64,000 bases of DNA from Blastococcus sp. CT_GayMR20. Its GTDB lineage: Bacteria; Actinomycetota; Actinomycetes; Mycobacteriales; Geodermatophilaceae. This document shows, in pieces, positions 14,978 through 24,088 of this stretch. The notes below the pieces were generated by a model. It was given only the letters and a program-made list of their open reading frames with translations. It did not search any database and was not told the DNA's origin. Every line of letters starts with the position of its first letter. The first letter of the stretch is position 1. Both the position numbers and the translations under genes were made by a program. The DNA lies in assembly GCF_004570345.1 (NCBI RefSeq), contig NZ_SPQM01000001.1, positions 1-64,000 of the forward strand, in the 5' to 3' direction.

Positions 14978-15879
14978 ACCTGGACCGGCACACCGGGCGC
15001 CTCGGCCGGGAAGGCGAGCACGCTGCCGGCCAGGGGCTGCGAGGCCGGCCCGCCGGGTCCGAGGTGCGCGCTCGAGGTGGTCACGTAGAGCGTGGTGAGG
15101 TGCGCCCCCCCGAACGCGAGGCTGGTGGGGTGGGTGACCGGCATCGGGACCACGTCGGTCAGCGCCCCGCCGGCGTCGTAGCGGTGCACCGCCCCGCCGG
15201 CGAAGAGGGCCACCCAGACCCCGCCTGCCTGATCGGTGGCCAGCCCGTCCGGCAGGCCGGCCCCGTCGTCGATCCGGACGAACACCTCGCGGTCGCCCAG
15301 CCGGCCACCCTCGAGGTCGTAGTCGTACCGCCAGATCACCCGGCGGGGCGTGTCGACCAGGTAGAAGGTCGTGTTGTCGGCGTCCCACGCCAGCCCGTTG
15401 GACGAGGACAGGCCTGATTCGGCGAGGCGCACGGAGCCGTCGAGGTCCACGACGTGCAACGTGGCCCGGGCACCGCCCTCGCGGTCCCAGGTCCCGATCC
15501 ACAGCCGGCCGCGGGCGTCGCACTTCCCGTCGTTCAGGGTCGTGGCGGGCGTCCCGGCGTCCACCTGGCAGATCTCCACCCGGGTGCCGTCGGGGCGCCA
15601 GCGCCACACCGTGCTGCCACCGGCCACGACGAGTCCGCCGGAGCCGTCGGGGACGGCGATGCTGACCGGACCCTCTGCGTCGAGGGCCGTCTCGGCGTCC
15701 TGCTCGGCGGACCAGCGGACCACCCGTTCGGCCCGGATGTCGACACGCAGCAGCTCCCGCCGTGCGGCGTCCCAGAACGGGCCCTCGCCCACCAGGTCCT
15801 GTGCCCGCAGCGCCACGCGGACGTGCTCGTCGCCCGTCGGATCGGACCTGCGGGCCGCATCCCCACGACGTGCCGTCAT
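14959..15879 (-). CDS. SMP-30/gluconolactonase-family enzyme
   Basis: The 306-residue protein has the six-bladed propeller pattern of SMP-30/LRE lactonases: LVGEGPFWD with the metal Glu, LRVDI, TTLNDGKCDARGRLWIGT with the conserved N-D-G and the GRLW strand, SSSNGLAW with the metal Asn, and GLPDGLATDQAGGVWVAL with the metal Asp. Such enzymes hydrolyse lactones, which would suit sugar-acid or Baeyer-Villiger-type products nearby. The ATG at 15879 is preferred to a TTG six bases upstream. It is divergent from an ABC importer, with a shared inverted repeat right before its start. Confidence 0.87.
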   Translation of the reverse strand: MTARRGDAARRSDPTGDEHVRVALRAQDLVGEGPFWDAARRELLRVDIRAERVVRWSAEQDAETALDAEGPVSIAVPDGSGGLVVAGGSTVWRWRPDGTRVEICQVDAGTPATTLNDGKCDARGRLWIGTWDREGGARATLHVVDLDGSVRLAESGLSSSNGLAWDADNTTFYLVDTPRRVIWRYDYDLEGGRLGDREVFVRIDDGAGLPDGLATDQAGGVWVALFAGGAVHRYDAGGALTDVVPMPVTHPTSLAFGGAHLTTLYVTTSSAHLGPGGPASQPLAGSVLAFPAEAPGVPVQVYRGAA

Positions 15880-15882
15880 GTC

Positions 15883-15911
15883 CAAACTCTATACATGATT
15901 AGAAGAGTTTG
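15883..15911. promoter_or_regulatory. Inverted-repeat operator in the divergent control region
   Basis: CAAACTCT (15883-15890) and AGAGTTTG (15904-15911) form perfect 8-bp arms around a 13-base AT-rich centre containing TATACAT and GATTAG. It lies four bases before the lactonase ATG and 86 bases before the importer, so a bound regulator could control both. The regulator is not identified; no regulatory gene is adjacent. Confidence 0.65.
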
Positions 15912-15997
15912 TTAGCTTCGCCGTGAGGCCGGTCACGTCGGCCCAGGACAGGTGACCCTGCCGTGCTCCGCGCGGCGCCCGAGCTGAGAGAAGGACC

Positions 15998-17044
15998 ATG
16001 TCTGGCAAGTCGTCCCGCCGGGGCCTGAAGTACGGGGCCTCGATGACCGCCCTCGCGCTCGTCCTCACCGGTTGCCTCAGCGAGTCGCCGGAGGAGAGCT
16101 CGGAGTCCGTCGCGGCGGACCCCGAGGCCATCGCCGACGCCGCAGAGTCGGAGGGATCGCTCACCTGGTACACGTCCATCCCCGAGGCCATCTCGACCTC
16201 CGCGGTGGAGGGCTTCGAGGCGAAGTACGACATCACGGTGGAGATGATCGTGCTCACGTCCGGACTCATGACGACCCGGTACGCCAGCGAGATGGATGCG
16301 GGGAACTCGCCCGCGGACGTGGTAACCGTCGCCGATCCCGTCTTCTTCGGCGACGCGGTGTCGAAGGAGTGGATGGAGACCCTCGACGAGGAAGACGTCC
16401 CGGCGCTCGCCGACTGGCCGGAGGACGCCCTGCGCGAGGACGCCTACGCGCTGGTGAACATCCAGCCGATCGGCGTCACGATCGACACGAACAAGGCCGA
16501 CCCCGAGGACTTCGAGACGTGGGAGCAGCTGCTCGACCCCTCGGTGAAGGGCCAGCTCTACCTCGTGAACCCGGCCAACGTGCCGAACTGGCTGGCGCAC
16601 ATGCAGATGATGAGCGACACCTACGGCGAGGACTTCCTCCCCTCGCTGGCCGCGCAGGACCCGACGCTGGTCGACAGCGCCGTCCCGGGTGCCCAGCAGC
16701 TGGCGGCCGGCGCCGGGACGGTCGTCTACCCGAGCCTGCTGTCGGTCAGCAACCCCCTGAAGGCGCAGGGTGCCAGTGTGGAGACGGTGTTCCCGACGCC
16801 GACCACGGGTGTGGAGCAGTACGCCGGCATCTCGACCAGCGCACCGCACCCCAACGCCGCCCGCCTGTTCATGGACTACCTCCTCACCGAGGAGGCCCAG
16901 CAGATCATCAACGAGAACATCGGGTCCTCGGTGCTCGGTGACCTCGAGGGCACCGTGCCCCTGCCCGAGGGCTACGAGTCGCCGGACGTCCCCGGGGCCG
17001 TCGCCAAGAAGGCCGAGATCCTCTCCGCGCTGGGCCTGGGATGA
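15998..17044 (+). CDS. ABC importer substrate-binding lipoprotein (iron/polyamine type)
   Basis: The 348-residue protein has a basic N-terminus, a hydrophobic segment and a lipobox LTGC with C26 as the lipidated residue. The mature part is a family 1-like binding protein of the FbpA/PotD sort, with TWYTSIPE near the start, SPADVVTVADPVFF, and a C-terminal hinge helix NAARLFMDYLLTEEAQQ. It would capture a solute outside the membrane for the ATPase and permease that follow with overlapping starts. The context of catabolic genes suggests an organic anion as well as iron as possible ligands. A good ribosome site (GAGAAGGACC) precedes the ATG. Confidence 0.88.
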   Translation: MSGKSSRRGLKYGASMTALALVLTGCLSESPEESSESVAADPEAIADAAESEGSLTWYTSIPEAISTSAVEGFEAKYDITVEMIVLTSGLMTTRYASEMDAGNSPADVVTVADPVFFGDAVSKEWMETLDEEDVPALADWPEDALREDAYALVNIQPIGVTIDTNKADPEDFETWEQLLDPSVKGQLYLVNPANVPNWLAHMQMMSDTYGEDFLPSLAAQDPTLVDSAVPGAQQLAAGAGTVVYPSLLSVSNPLKAQGASVETVFPTPTTGVEQYAGISTSAPHPNAARLFMDYLLTEEAQQIINENIGSSVLGDLEGTVPLPEGYESPDVPGAVAKKAEILSALGLG

Positions 17045-18243
17045 CGGCGCGGTCGGGGACGAAGGAGGCCGGTGCGGTGACCGGTGCGGCAGCGGACCAG
17101 CGGCGCGGGTCCCGCCCCGCGGACGCGCTGGGCATCGAGGTCGACAGCCTGCGCAAGGAGTTCGTGGACGACCACGGCAACCGCGTCGCCGCCGTCGACA
17201 ACGTGAGCCTGGCCGTCCCCGCCGGGGAGTTCCTCGTCCTGCTCGGCCCGAGCGGGTGCGGCAAGACGACGCTCCTGCGGTGCCTGGCCGGCCTCGAGGT
17301 GCCCGACTCCGGCGAGATCCGGCTCTCCGGCCGCACCGTCTTCGGTGCCGGGTCACGGGCGGAGATGACGGCCGACCGCCGCGTCGGCATGGTGTTCCAG
17401 AGCTACGCGCTCTGGCCGCACATGACGGTGGAGGAGAACGTCGGCTACCCGCTCTCGACCGGCCCGCGCAGCGCGCGGATGTCGAAGGCGGAGGCCCGCG
17501 AGCGGGTGACGGAACTGCTGCAGCTCATGCGTCTGGACGCGATGGCCGAGCGCAAGCCGAACCAGCTCAGCGGCGGCCAGCAGCAGCGGGTCGCCCTCGC
17601 CCGCGCCATCGCGGCCGGCAACGACGTCGTGCTGTTCGACGAGCCCCTGTCGAACATCGACGCCAAGGTCCGCGAGGCGCTCCGGCTCGAGCTTCGCAGC
17701 ATGCAGCGGCGGCTCGGCTTCACCGCCGTCTACGTCACCCACGACCAGACGGAGGCCCTGGAACTGGCCGACCGGATCGCGGTCATGCGCGACGGCCGCG
17801 TCGTGCAGCTGGGCACCCCCGAGGAGATCTACCGGGCTCCGCTTACCCGGTACGTCGCCAACTTCGTGGGCATCTCGAATGTCCTCCCCGCCACGCGGAC
17901 CGCCGAGCGGCCCGACCGGCTGAGCGCGTTCGACACGGCGCTCGGAACGATCACCGTGACCGCCGCCGGGGCCGAGGAGGCCGAGCGGGTCGCGGTCACC
18001 AGCCGCGCCCACTCGTGGTGGATCCGGGCCGACGGGCCGACGTCGGGGCACAACGCCTGGCAGGGGCGCGTGGTCAGCGCGGCCTACCTCGGCATGTACA
18101 CCGAGTTCATCGTCGACGTCGGCGGGACCCTCGTGCGCGTGTGGCACGACCACGGCAACGGCGCCCGCAACCTCGAAGAGGGTGACCTCGTGTGGGTCGG
18201 GGTCTCGCCCGAGGACTGCGTGGTCGTGGTCGACGATGAGTGA
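17041..18243 (+). CDS. ABC importer ATPase (FbpC/PotA type)
   Basis: The 400-residue ATPase has Walker A GPSGCGKTTLLR, Q-loop VFQSYALWPHMT, signature LSGGQQQRVALARA, Walker B VVLFDEPLSNIDAK and H-loop VYVTHDQTEAL. A C-terminal TOBE-like extension follows (about 290-400). The order binding protein, ATPase, permease with 4- and 8-base overlaps forms one operon. It energises uptake through the fused permease downstream. Confidence 0.93.
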   Translation: MTARSGTKEAGAVTGAAADQRRGSRPADALGIEVDSLRKEFVDDHGNRVAAVDNVSLAVPAGEFLVLLGPSGCGKTTLLRCLAGLEVPDSGEIRLSGRTVFGAGSRAEMTADRRVGMVFQSYALWPHMTVEENVGYPLSTGPRSARMSKAEARERVTELLQLMRLDAMAERKPNQLSGGQQQRVALARAIAAGNDVVLFDEPLSNIDAKVREALRLELRSMQRRLGFTAVYVTHDQTEALELADRIAVMRDGRVVQLGTPEEIYRAPLTRYVANFVGISNVLPATRTAERPDRLSAFDTALGTITVTAAGAEEAERVAVTSRAHSWWIRADGPTSGHNAWQGRVVSAAYLGMYTEFIVDVGGTLVRVWHDHGNGARNLEEGDLVWVGVSPEDCVVVVDDE

Positions 18244-19996
18244 GGCGCTGCTCGAGCGCCCCCAGGCGCCGCTGCCGTCCCCGCCGCCGGTACGCCGCGG
18301 CCTGCGGCGGCTGTCCCCGCTCACCGTCGTCACCTGGTTGCTGGCGGCCCTGTTGGCGTTCTTCATCGCCTATCCGCTGGTGCAGGCCCTGCTCGGCCTC
18401 ATCGGGCTCGACGCCGTCCCCGGCCAGACCGCCGACTCGCCGTGGGGCGTCATCACCCACCCGGAGACGCTGCGGGCGCTGCTCAACACCGCGATCCTGG
18501 TGCTCAGCGGCGGTGCGATCGCGGTCCTCATCGGCGCGGCCTTCGCCTGGCTCAACGAACGCACGAATGCGCGGATCGGCTGGCTCGCCGAGGTGCTGCC
18601 GCTGATCTCGATGTTCGTGCCGTCCCTGGCCGCCGCGATCGGCTGGGTCTTCCTGCTCGACCCCGACGTCGGCCTGCTGAACATGGCGCTGCGCGGGCTC
18701 CTGTCGCCGCTCGGGATCTCGCTGGACGAGGGACCGCTGAACATCTACTCCTGGTACGGCCTCATCTGGACCTATGCCGTCTTCCTGGTGCCCTTCGCCT
18801 ACCTCGCCATCGCCAACGGGCTGCAGTCGCTCGACCCGTCGCTGGAGGAGGCGTCCCGGACCGCCGGCGCCGGTCCGGCCCGGACGTTCTTCCGGATCAC
18901 CCTCCCCAGCCTGAAGCCGGCGCTGGGCAGTTCGATCATGCTGGTCGTCGTCATGGGCATGGCGCTCTTCTCGATCCCGGTGATCATCGGGACGCGCGCC
19001 GGCATCGAGGTGCTGCCGGTCCTGATCGTCCAGGACGTGACCCAGAGCTACCCCGTCGACGAGCTGTCGGCACTGTCGCGCAGTGCGATCCTTCTGGCGA
19101 TCGTGCTGCTGGCCGGATTCCTGCAGCGCCGCTTCGTCGGAGCGCACCGGGCGCAGGCGTTCGCGACCATCGGGGGCAAGGGCAGCCGCGCGAGCACCAC
19201 CGAGCTCGGGAAGGCCAAGTGGCCGGCCCGCGTCCTCATGGTGGGGTACCTGGCCGCCGCCGCCGTGCTGCCGTTCCTCGGCCTGGTCCTCGTGAGCCTG
19301 CAGAACTTCTGGAGCGCCACGATCGACTGGGCCTCGCTGGACTTCTCCGCCTACGCGGAGATGTTCAGCCGCCCGGTGCTCCGCGAGGGCATGCGCAACA
19401 GCTTCCTGCTCGCCACCGGGTGCGCCACCGTGGTGATCCTCTTCGCCGTCCTCATCACCCGGCTGACCGAGTACTCCCGCGGCGGTGCGCCGCGGATCGT
19501 CGACGGCATCGTGAAGGCGCCGGCGGCCATCCCGCACATCGTCTTTGCGCTCGCGCTGATCGCCGCCTTCGGCGGGCCGCCGTTCGGCTGGACGGGCACG
19601 GCCCTGATCCTGATCGCGGCCTACATCGTCATGTACCTGCCGCAGGCGACGTTCTACTCGGCGGCGGCGCTGCAGCAGATCGGCCGGCCGCTGGTCGAGG
19701 CGTCGTCGGTGTCCGGGGCATCGGACACCCGGACGCTCCGGCGCGTCCTGCTGCCGCTGATGGTGCCCGGCCTGGTGTCGGGGTGGGCGCTGATCTTCGT
19801 GCTCATGGCCGGCGACATCACGGCGTCGGCGATGCTGGCGAGCACGCGGACGCCGGTCGTCGGCTTCGTCATGCTCGACCAGTGGAGCCACGGGAGCTAC
19901 CCGACGATCGCCGCCCTCGGCGTCACGCTGACCGTGGTGAGCACGCTGGTCGTCATGACCGCGCTGCGCGTCCGGAACCGCTACCGCCTCCGATGA
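18236..19996 (+). CDS. ABC importer permease, two fused membrane domains (FbpB type)
   Basis: The 586-residue permease has about 12 membrane segments and two copies of the cytoplasmic EAA loop: EEASRTAGAGPARTFFRITLP in the first half and VEASSVSGASDTRTLRRVLLP in the second. One fused chain replaces a permease heterodimer, as in FbpB-type iron importers. Its ATG lies eight bases inside the ATPase gene. Between the halves is a cytoplasmic linker around residue 320. Confidence 0.92.
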   Translation: MSEALLERPQAPLPSPPPVRRGLRRLSPLTVVTWLLAALLAFFIAYPLVQALLGLIGLDAVPGQTADSPWGVITHPETLRALLNTAILVLSGGAIAVLIGAAFAWLNERTNARIGWLAEVLPLISMFVPSLAAAIGWVFLLDPDVGLLNMALRGLLSPLGISLDEGPLNIYSWYGLIWTYAVFLVPFAYLAIANGLQSLDPSLEEASRTAGAGPARTFFRITLPSLKPALGSSIMLVVVMGMALFSIPVIIGTRAGIEVLPVLIVQDVTQSYPVDELSALSRSAILLAIVLLAGFLQRRFVGAHRAQAFATIGGKGSRASTTELGKAKWPARVLMVGYLAAAAVLPFLGLVLVSLQNFWSATIDWASLDFSAYAEMFSRPVLREGMRNSFLLATGCATVVILFAVLITRLTEYSRGGAPRIVDGIVKAPAAIPHIVFALALIAAFGGPPFGWTGTALILIAAYIVMYLPQATFYSAAALQQIGRPLVEASSVSGASDTRTLRRVLLPLMVPGLVSGWALIFVLMAGDITASAMLASTRTPVVGFVMLDQWSHGSYPTIAALGVTLTVVSTLVVMTALRVRNRYRLR

Positions 19997-20043
19997 GGAC
20001 CGCACGCACTCCGCAGAGATCCAGGACGAGGAAGGGGACGTAG

Positions 20044-20604
20044 ATGTCGGCATCGCTGGAGGACCGGATCGGCCGGCTCGAGGACAGGGCGGCGATCCAG
20101 GAGCTCGGCGTCCTCTACGGGTTCATCATGGACGAGCGCGACGAGAAGGGGATCCGCGAGATCTTCTGCGAGGACGCGACGCTCCGCTCCGAGGACGGCG
20201 TCTTCGCCGCCAACGGCCTGGAGGAGATCGTGTCGACCTACCTGGGCCGGTTCGCCGCCCTGGGGCCGACGAACCACTTCTCCCACGGGCACGTCGTCCG
20301 CCTCGACGACGCCGATCGCAACCGCGCCACCGGGTTGCTGGCGTCGCACGCCGAGGTGTCGCGCAACGGCGTCGCGATGCAGGTCGCGCTGCGCTACAAG
20401 GACACCTACCGCAAGGAGGACGGCCGGTGGAAGTTCGCCGACCGGCTGATGGGCTACATGTACTACCTGCCGTTCAGCGAGCTGCCCGAGGGACTCGGCG
20501 ACCGCAACAGCGTCCGGGCCTACGGCGACCACCGGCCCAGCGACTGGCCCGAGGTCCTCTACTCCGACAGCGGGAACGCGTTCCTGGAGCAGTACTACCG
20601 CTGA
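20044..20604 (+). CDS. NTF2-like/SnoaL-fold protein
   Basis: This 186-residue protein has the NTF2-like layout: an opening helix LEDRAAIQELGVLYGFIMD, a D-x-x-G-I-x-x-x-F segment (EKGIREIFCEDATLRSE), the SHGHVV strand and a final W-K-F-A-D-R strand. Members act as small dehydratases, isomerases or cyclases, or as accessory subunits. It follows the importer by 47 bp in the same direction and is probably part of that operon. Substrate unknown. Confidence 0.8.
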   Translation: MSASLEDRIGRLEDRAAIQELGVLYGFIMDERDEKGIREIFCEDATLRSEDGVFAANGLEEIVSTYLGRFAALGPTNHFSHGHVVRLDDADRNRATGLLASHAEVSRNGVAMQVALRYKDTYRKEDGRWKFADRLMGYMYYLPFSELPEGLGDRNSVRAYGDHRPSDWPEVLYSDSGNAFLEQYYR

Positions 20605-20622
20605 CGCGGTCCGGAACGCCGG

Positions 20623-21651
20623 TCAGTCGACCAGTGGAAGCACCTCGGCGCCGAAGAGCTCCATCTGCCGGATGCTCTCCTCGACCGGCATGCCGGGCCA
20701 CTGCACGCGGAGCACGAAGTCGGTCATGCCGACGTCGCGGCGCAGCGCGTTGAGTCCGGCCGCGATCTCCTCGGGGGAGCCGAGAAGGAGGCGCCTACTC
20801 AGGGTCTCCTCGTTCTCCGCCGCCATCCCGGCCACGGAGGCGCCTTCTTTCCCCATGCCCCACGTGAGGTACGTGCGACTGCGGCCGCTCACGAACGGTT
20901 CGATGCGGGCGGCGGCGGCCGACGGCGTTTCTGCGATGTACATGTCCCGTCTGATCGGGACACTGCTCGGTGCGCCGCGGCCGAGCTGGTCACGCTTCCT
21001 CCGGTACTCGGTCTGCAGCACCCGCAGCTGGGCGTGGTCGACGAAAGGTGGCGGGTAGAAGGCGTCACCGATCCGGGCCGCGCGGTCGGCGGACGGCGAG
21101 GTGCCGCCGGCGATCCAGATGGGCGGCCCGGGCCGCTGGACGGGGGAGACGATCGACTGCGATGCCGGGACGTCGAAGAACCGGCCGTGGTGTTCCACCT
21201 CACCGCCCGCCCACAGAGCGCGGAGGATCGCCACCGACTCCTCGAACCGTGCGGTTCTCTCCCGGCGATCGATCCCGAAGATCTCGAACTCGCGGTCGGT
21301 GTATCCGAGACCCAGACCGCAGACGACTCTGCCGCCGGATATCGCATCCAGCGTCGCCACCTGTTCGGCCACCTCCACGGGATGCAGCAGCGGCAGGAGG
21401 AGGATCGCGGTGCCGAGCCGCATGTCGGGGAAGGCGGACGCGAGGCTCGCCAGGTAGGGAATCGGCTGGTAGAAGCGCAGGCCGTCGGGCAGGAAGTGCT
21501 GCCCGGACGTCATCAGGTCGAGGCCGAAGGCGCGGCCGGTCTCCAGCAGTGCGACGTGTTCGTCGAACTGCTGCCGCGGGTCGACATCTGGCCCGTGCAC
21601 CCAGTCCAGCACCAGACCCACGCGGAGCTCGGGCAGCCCTGTGCGGCTCAT
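20623..21651 (-). CDS. LLM-class flavin-dependent oxidoreductase
   Basis: The 342-residue enzyme has the luciferase-like TIM barrel features DLMTSGQHFLPDG, RLGTAILLLPLLHPVEVAEQVATLDAISGGR and a GLGLGYTDREFEIFGID segment, then WIAGGTSPSADRAARIGDAF. These enzymes use FMN or F420. F420 use is plausible because an NADPH:F420 reductase gene lies 7.5 kb away. It is divergent from an aldehyde dehydrogenase; a palindrome sits in between. Substrate unknown. Confidence 0.87.
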   Translation of the reverse strand: MSRTGLPELRVGLVLDWVHGPDVDPRQQFDEHVALLETGRAFGLDLMTSGQHFLPDGLRFYQPIPYLASLASAFPDMRLGTAILLLPLLHPVEVAEQVATLDAISGGRVVCGLGLGYTDREFEIFGIDRRERTARFEESVAILRALWAGGEVEHHGRFFDVPASQSIVSPVQRPGPPIWIAGGTSPSADRAARIGDAFYPPPFVDHAQLRVLQTEYRRKRDQLGRGAPSSVPIRRDMYIAETPSAAAARIEPFVSGRSRTYLTWGMGKEGASVAGMAAENEETLSRRLLLGSPEEIAAGLNALRRDVGMTDFVLRVQWPGMPVEESIRQMELFGAEVLPLVD

Positions 21652-21668
21652 CGGTACTCCTGGACGAG

Positions 21669-21684
21669 AACTATGTGCATAGTT
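21669..21684. promoter_or_regulatory. Palindromic operator candidate
   Basis: AACTATG-TG-CATAGTT is a perfect 7-bp inverted repeat with a 2-base centre, 18 bases before the LLM start and 62 bases before the aldehyde dehydrogenase start. It is AT-rich in a GC-rich setting, as expected of a regulator site or of a divergent promoter core. Confidence 0.6.
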
Positions 21685-21745
21685 ATCATGGGTCTCGTCA
21701 CCCTAGGGGCGACTGCTCTGCCGCGCAACGGAACCGAGGAGCTCG

Positions 21746-23203
21746 ATGACGTCCCCCACCGGCCCGCTGTGCCTGGAGCACACCATCGATGGGCAGGCCG
21801 TGGGCGGCCGAGGCCTCCCCCTGTCCGTCGAGTGCCCCAGCACCGGTGAAGAGCTTGCGACCGTCGTCCAGGTGAACACGGCGCAGGTCGCTGAGGCCGT
21901 CGAGGCCGCGGAGCGCGCCTTCGGCTCCTGGTCGCAGCTGTCACCGCAGGCGCGTTGCTCGGCGATGGAACGATTTGTCGATGCGCTGACCGCCCGGCGC
22001 GACCGCTTCGTCGCGCTGATCGTCGCCGAAGCGGGCACGCCGGTCTCCCTCACCCGGTCCCTGCAGGTGGACACCCCGCTCGAGCACATGCGGTGGTACG
22101 CGGAGCAGGCTGGCCGTGACTGGACCGAGAGCATCGGCGTCAGCGTGGCGACGCCGCGCAGCGAGAGCATCATCGCGCATCGCCCGACGGGCGTGGTGGC
22201 GGCGCTGACGGCCTACAACTACCCACTCCTGCTGGCGGTGTCGAAGATGGGGGCGGCGTTGGCGGCGGGGTGCACCGTCGTCCTCATGCCGTCGCCTCTC
22301 GCGCCCCTCTCCACCCTGCTCATCGGCGAGGCCGCGAGGGAGGCCGGGCTGCCCGACGGGGTGCTCAACGTGGTGGTCGGGGGAGCCGAGTGCGCCATTG
22401 CGCTGACGCGTGAACCCGCGGTCCGGAAGATCAGCTTCACTGGCTCCCTGCGGGTCGGCGCCGAGGTGATGAAGCAGGCCGCCGAGGGGATGAAGGGGAT
22501 CACGCTCGAACTGGGCGGGAAGTCCCCGAACATCCTCCTGCCCGGAACCGATCTGGAGGCGGTCACCGCGGCGGTGCACCTGCGATACCTCCGGAACGCG
22601 GGGCAGGGATGCGCGTCTCCCACCCGACTGCTCGTCCACCGGAGCCAGTACGACGAGTTCATCGAACGCTCGCAGCAGGTGTTCGACGCGGTCCCGGTCG
22701 GGGATCCGTGGAAGCCCGAGACGGTCGTCGGCCCCGTCATCAGTGCGGCACATCGCGATCGGATCACAGAGATCATCGCCGCAGCTGAGGAGGAGGGTGC
22801 CGAGGTCGTCGCCCGAGGCCACCTCCCCTCCGGCGACGAGGGTGGGTACTGGGTGGCCCCGACACTCCTCGTGGGGGCCTCGCCGCAGTCGGCGGTGGTG
22901 CGAGAGGAGATCTTCGGCCCGGTCGCCGTGGTCATCGCCTACGACGACGTCGACGAGGCGGTCCGCATCGCCAACGACACCGACTACGGCCTCGCCGCCA
23001 ACATCTACGCCGACGACGTCGAGCAGGCGGTGCGGCTGGCCGGCCGGATCCAGGCCGGCCTGGTCACGATCAACGGCGGAGGTGCCCTGCGTCCCGACGG
23101 CGTCTTCGGAGGATTCAAGGCCAGCGGCATGGGACGAGAGCACGGCGAGTGGGGGATCCGTGAGTTCCTCGAGCCCCAGCACGTGCAGTGGTCGCTGCCG
23201 TGA
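21746..23203 (+). CDS. NAD(P)-dependent aldehyde dehydrogenase
   Basis: The 485-residue enzyme carries the general-base Glu in LELGGKSPNI, the nucleophile Cys in NAGQGCASPTR, the coenzyme loop SFTGSLRVGAEV and the C-terminal PFG-like FGGFKASGMGRE. It oxidises an aldehyde to its acid. It leads a two-gene unit with the SDR 55 bp downstream, consistent with successive alcohol and aldehyde oxidation. A GAGGAGCTC ribosome site precedes the ATG. Confidence 0.93.
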   Translation: MTSPTGPLCLEHTIDGQAVGGRGLPLSVECPSTGEELATVVQVNTAQVAEAVEAAERAFGSWSQLSPQARCSAMERFVDALTARRDRFVALIVAEAGTPVSLTRSLQVDTPLEHMRWYAEQAGRDWTESIGVSVATPRSESIIAHRPTGVVAALTAYNYPLLLAVSKMGAALAAGCTVVLMPSPLAPLSTLLIGEAAREAGLPDGVLNVVVGGAECAIALTREPAVRKISFTGSLRVGAEVMKQAAEGMKGITLELGGKSPNILLPGTDLEAVTAAVHLRYLRNAGQGCASPTRLLVHRSQYDEFIERSQQVFDAVPVGDPWKPETVVGPVISAAHRDRITEIIAAAEEEGAEVVARGHLPSGDEGGYWVAPTLLVGASPQSAVVREEIFGPVAVVIAYDDVDEAVRIANDTDYGLAANIYADDVEQAVRLAGRIQAGLVTINGGGALRPDGVFGGFKASGMGREHGEWGIREFLEPQHVQWSLP

Positions 23204-23258
23204 GGCGTCGCTCCGGCCCGGAGCGAGAAGCGCGTTGAACGAAGGGGGCGTCGACCAG

Positions 23259-24026
23259 ATGCCGGACGGTCAGCGGGTAGTCGTCATCACGGCGGGCGGC
23301 GACGGCATGGGACGTGCCGCTGCCCTCCGCTTCGGCCGGTCCGGTTCGCACGTGGTCATCACCGACATCGACGGTGAGCGGGCGACTGCGGTGGAGAAGG
23401 AGATCAGGGACGCCGGAGGAACTGCCTCCGGCGCGGCGGTCGACGTCCGCGACACCGCTGCGCTCCGCGAGCTCTTCGATCGGATCGCGGAGCAGTTCGG
23501 CGTCATCAACGTCTTGTACAACAACGCCGGCGTCCCCGGTCCGAGCGGGACGAACATGAGCGAGGCCGAGTGGGCCGCCACCGTCGAGATCAACCTGCGA
23601 GGTGCCTTCTACGCGACGTCCTTCGCGGAGCCATTGCTGCGGCGCGGGGCCCCGGATGCCGCGGTCGTCTTCACCGCATCCGTGGCGGGGATCGTCGGGT
23701 CGCCCCTCAGCCCGCTGTACTCCGCGACGAAGGGCGGCATCGTCACGTTGATGAAGTCACTGGCACTGTCCCTCGCGCCCGCGGGCATCCGCGTCAATGC
23801 CGTCTGCCCGGGACCGACGGACACAGCGATGCTCCCGCAGTTCGTCTCCCGCGATGACGAGGCGACACCGGAGGAGAGGCGCGCGATGCTGGTGCGATCG
23901 GTACCGCTGGGACGTGCCGCGCAGCCGGAGGAGATTGCCGCAGCGGTTCACTTCCTGGCCTCCCCGGAGGCGTCCTTCATCACGGGGGTCGCTCTTCCGG
24001 TCGACGGCGGTTACCTCGCCCGGTGA
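23259..24026 (+). CDS. Short-chain dehydrogenase/reductase
   Basis: The 255-residue SDR has a cofactor motif TAGGDGMGRAAA (a TGxxxGxG variant), an acidic DIDGE after strand 2 that favours NAD, NNAG, and the active site S in TASVAG with Y-S-A-T-K. The C-terminus ends PVDGGYLAR as in classical SDRs. It likely oxidises a secondary alcohol in the same pathway as the upstream aldehyde dehydrogenase. The ATG at 23259 has GAAGGGGG ten bases upstream. Confidence 0.9.
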   Translation: MPDGQRVVVITAGGDGMGRAAALRFGRSGSHVVITDIDGERATAVEKEIRDAGGTASGAAVDVRDTAALRELFDRIAEQFGVINVLYNNAGVPGPSGTNMSEAEWAATVEINLRGAFYATSFAEPLLRRGAPDAAVVFTASVAGIVGSPLSPLYSATKGGIVTLMKSLALSLAPAGIRVNAVCPGPTDTAMLPQFVSRDDEATPEERRAMLVRSVPLGRAAQPEEIAAAVHFLASPEASFITGVALPVDGGYLAR

Positions 24027-24088
24027 GATGAACTGCGCGAGGGCATCGGAGCGCTCTGGCGGCGGGGTGCCGACGAACAGCGCTGGCG

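Noticed and set aside
11795..15607. 1,270-codon minus-strand ORF
   Set aside because: Antisense of the rsbQ and phosphatase genes, Arg/Pro/Gly-rich, with no recognisable domain; a high-GC artefact.
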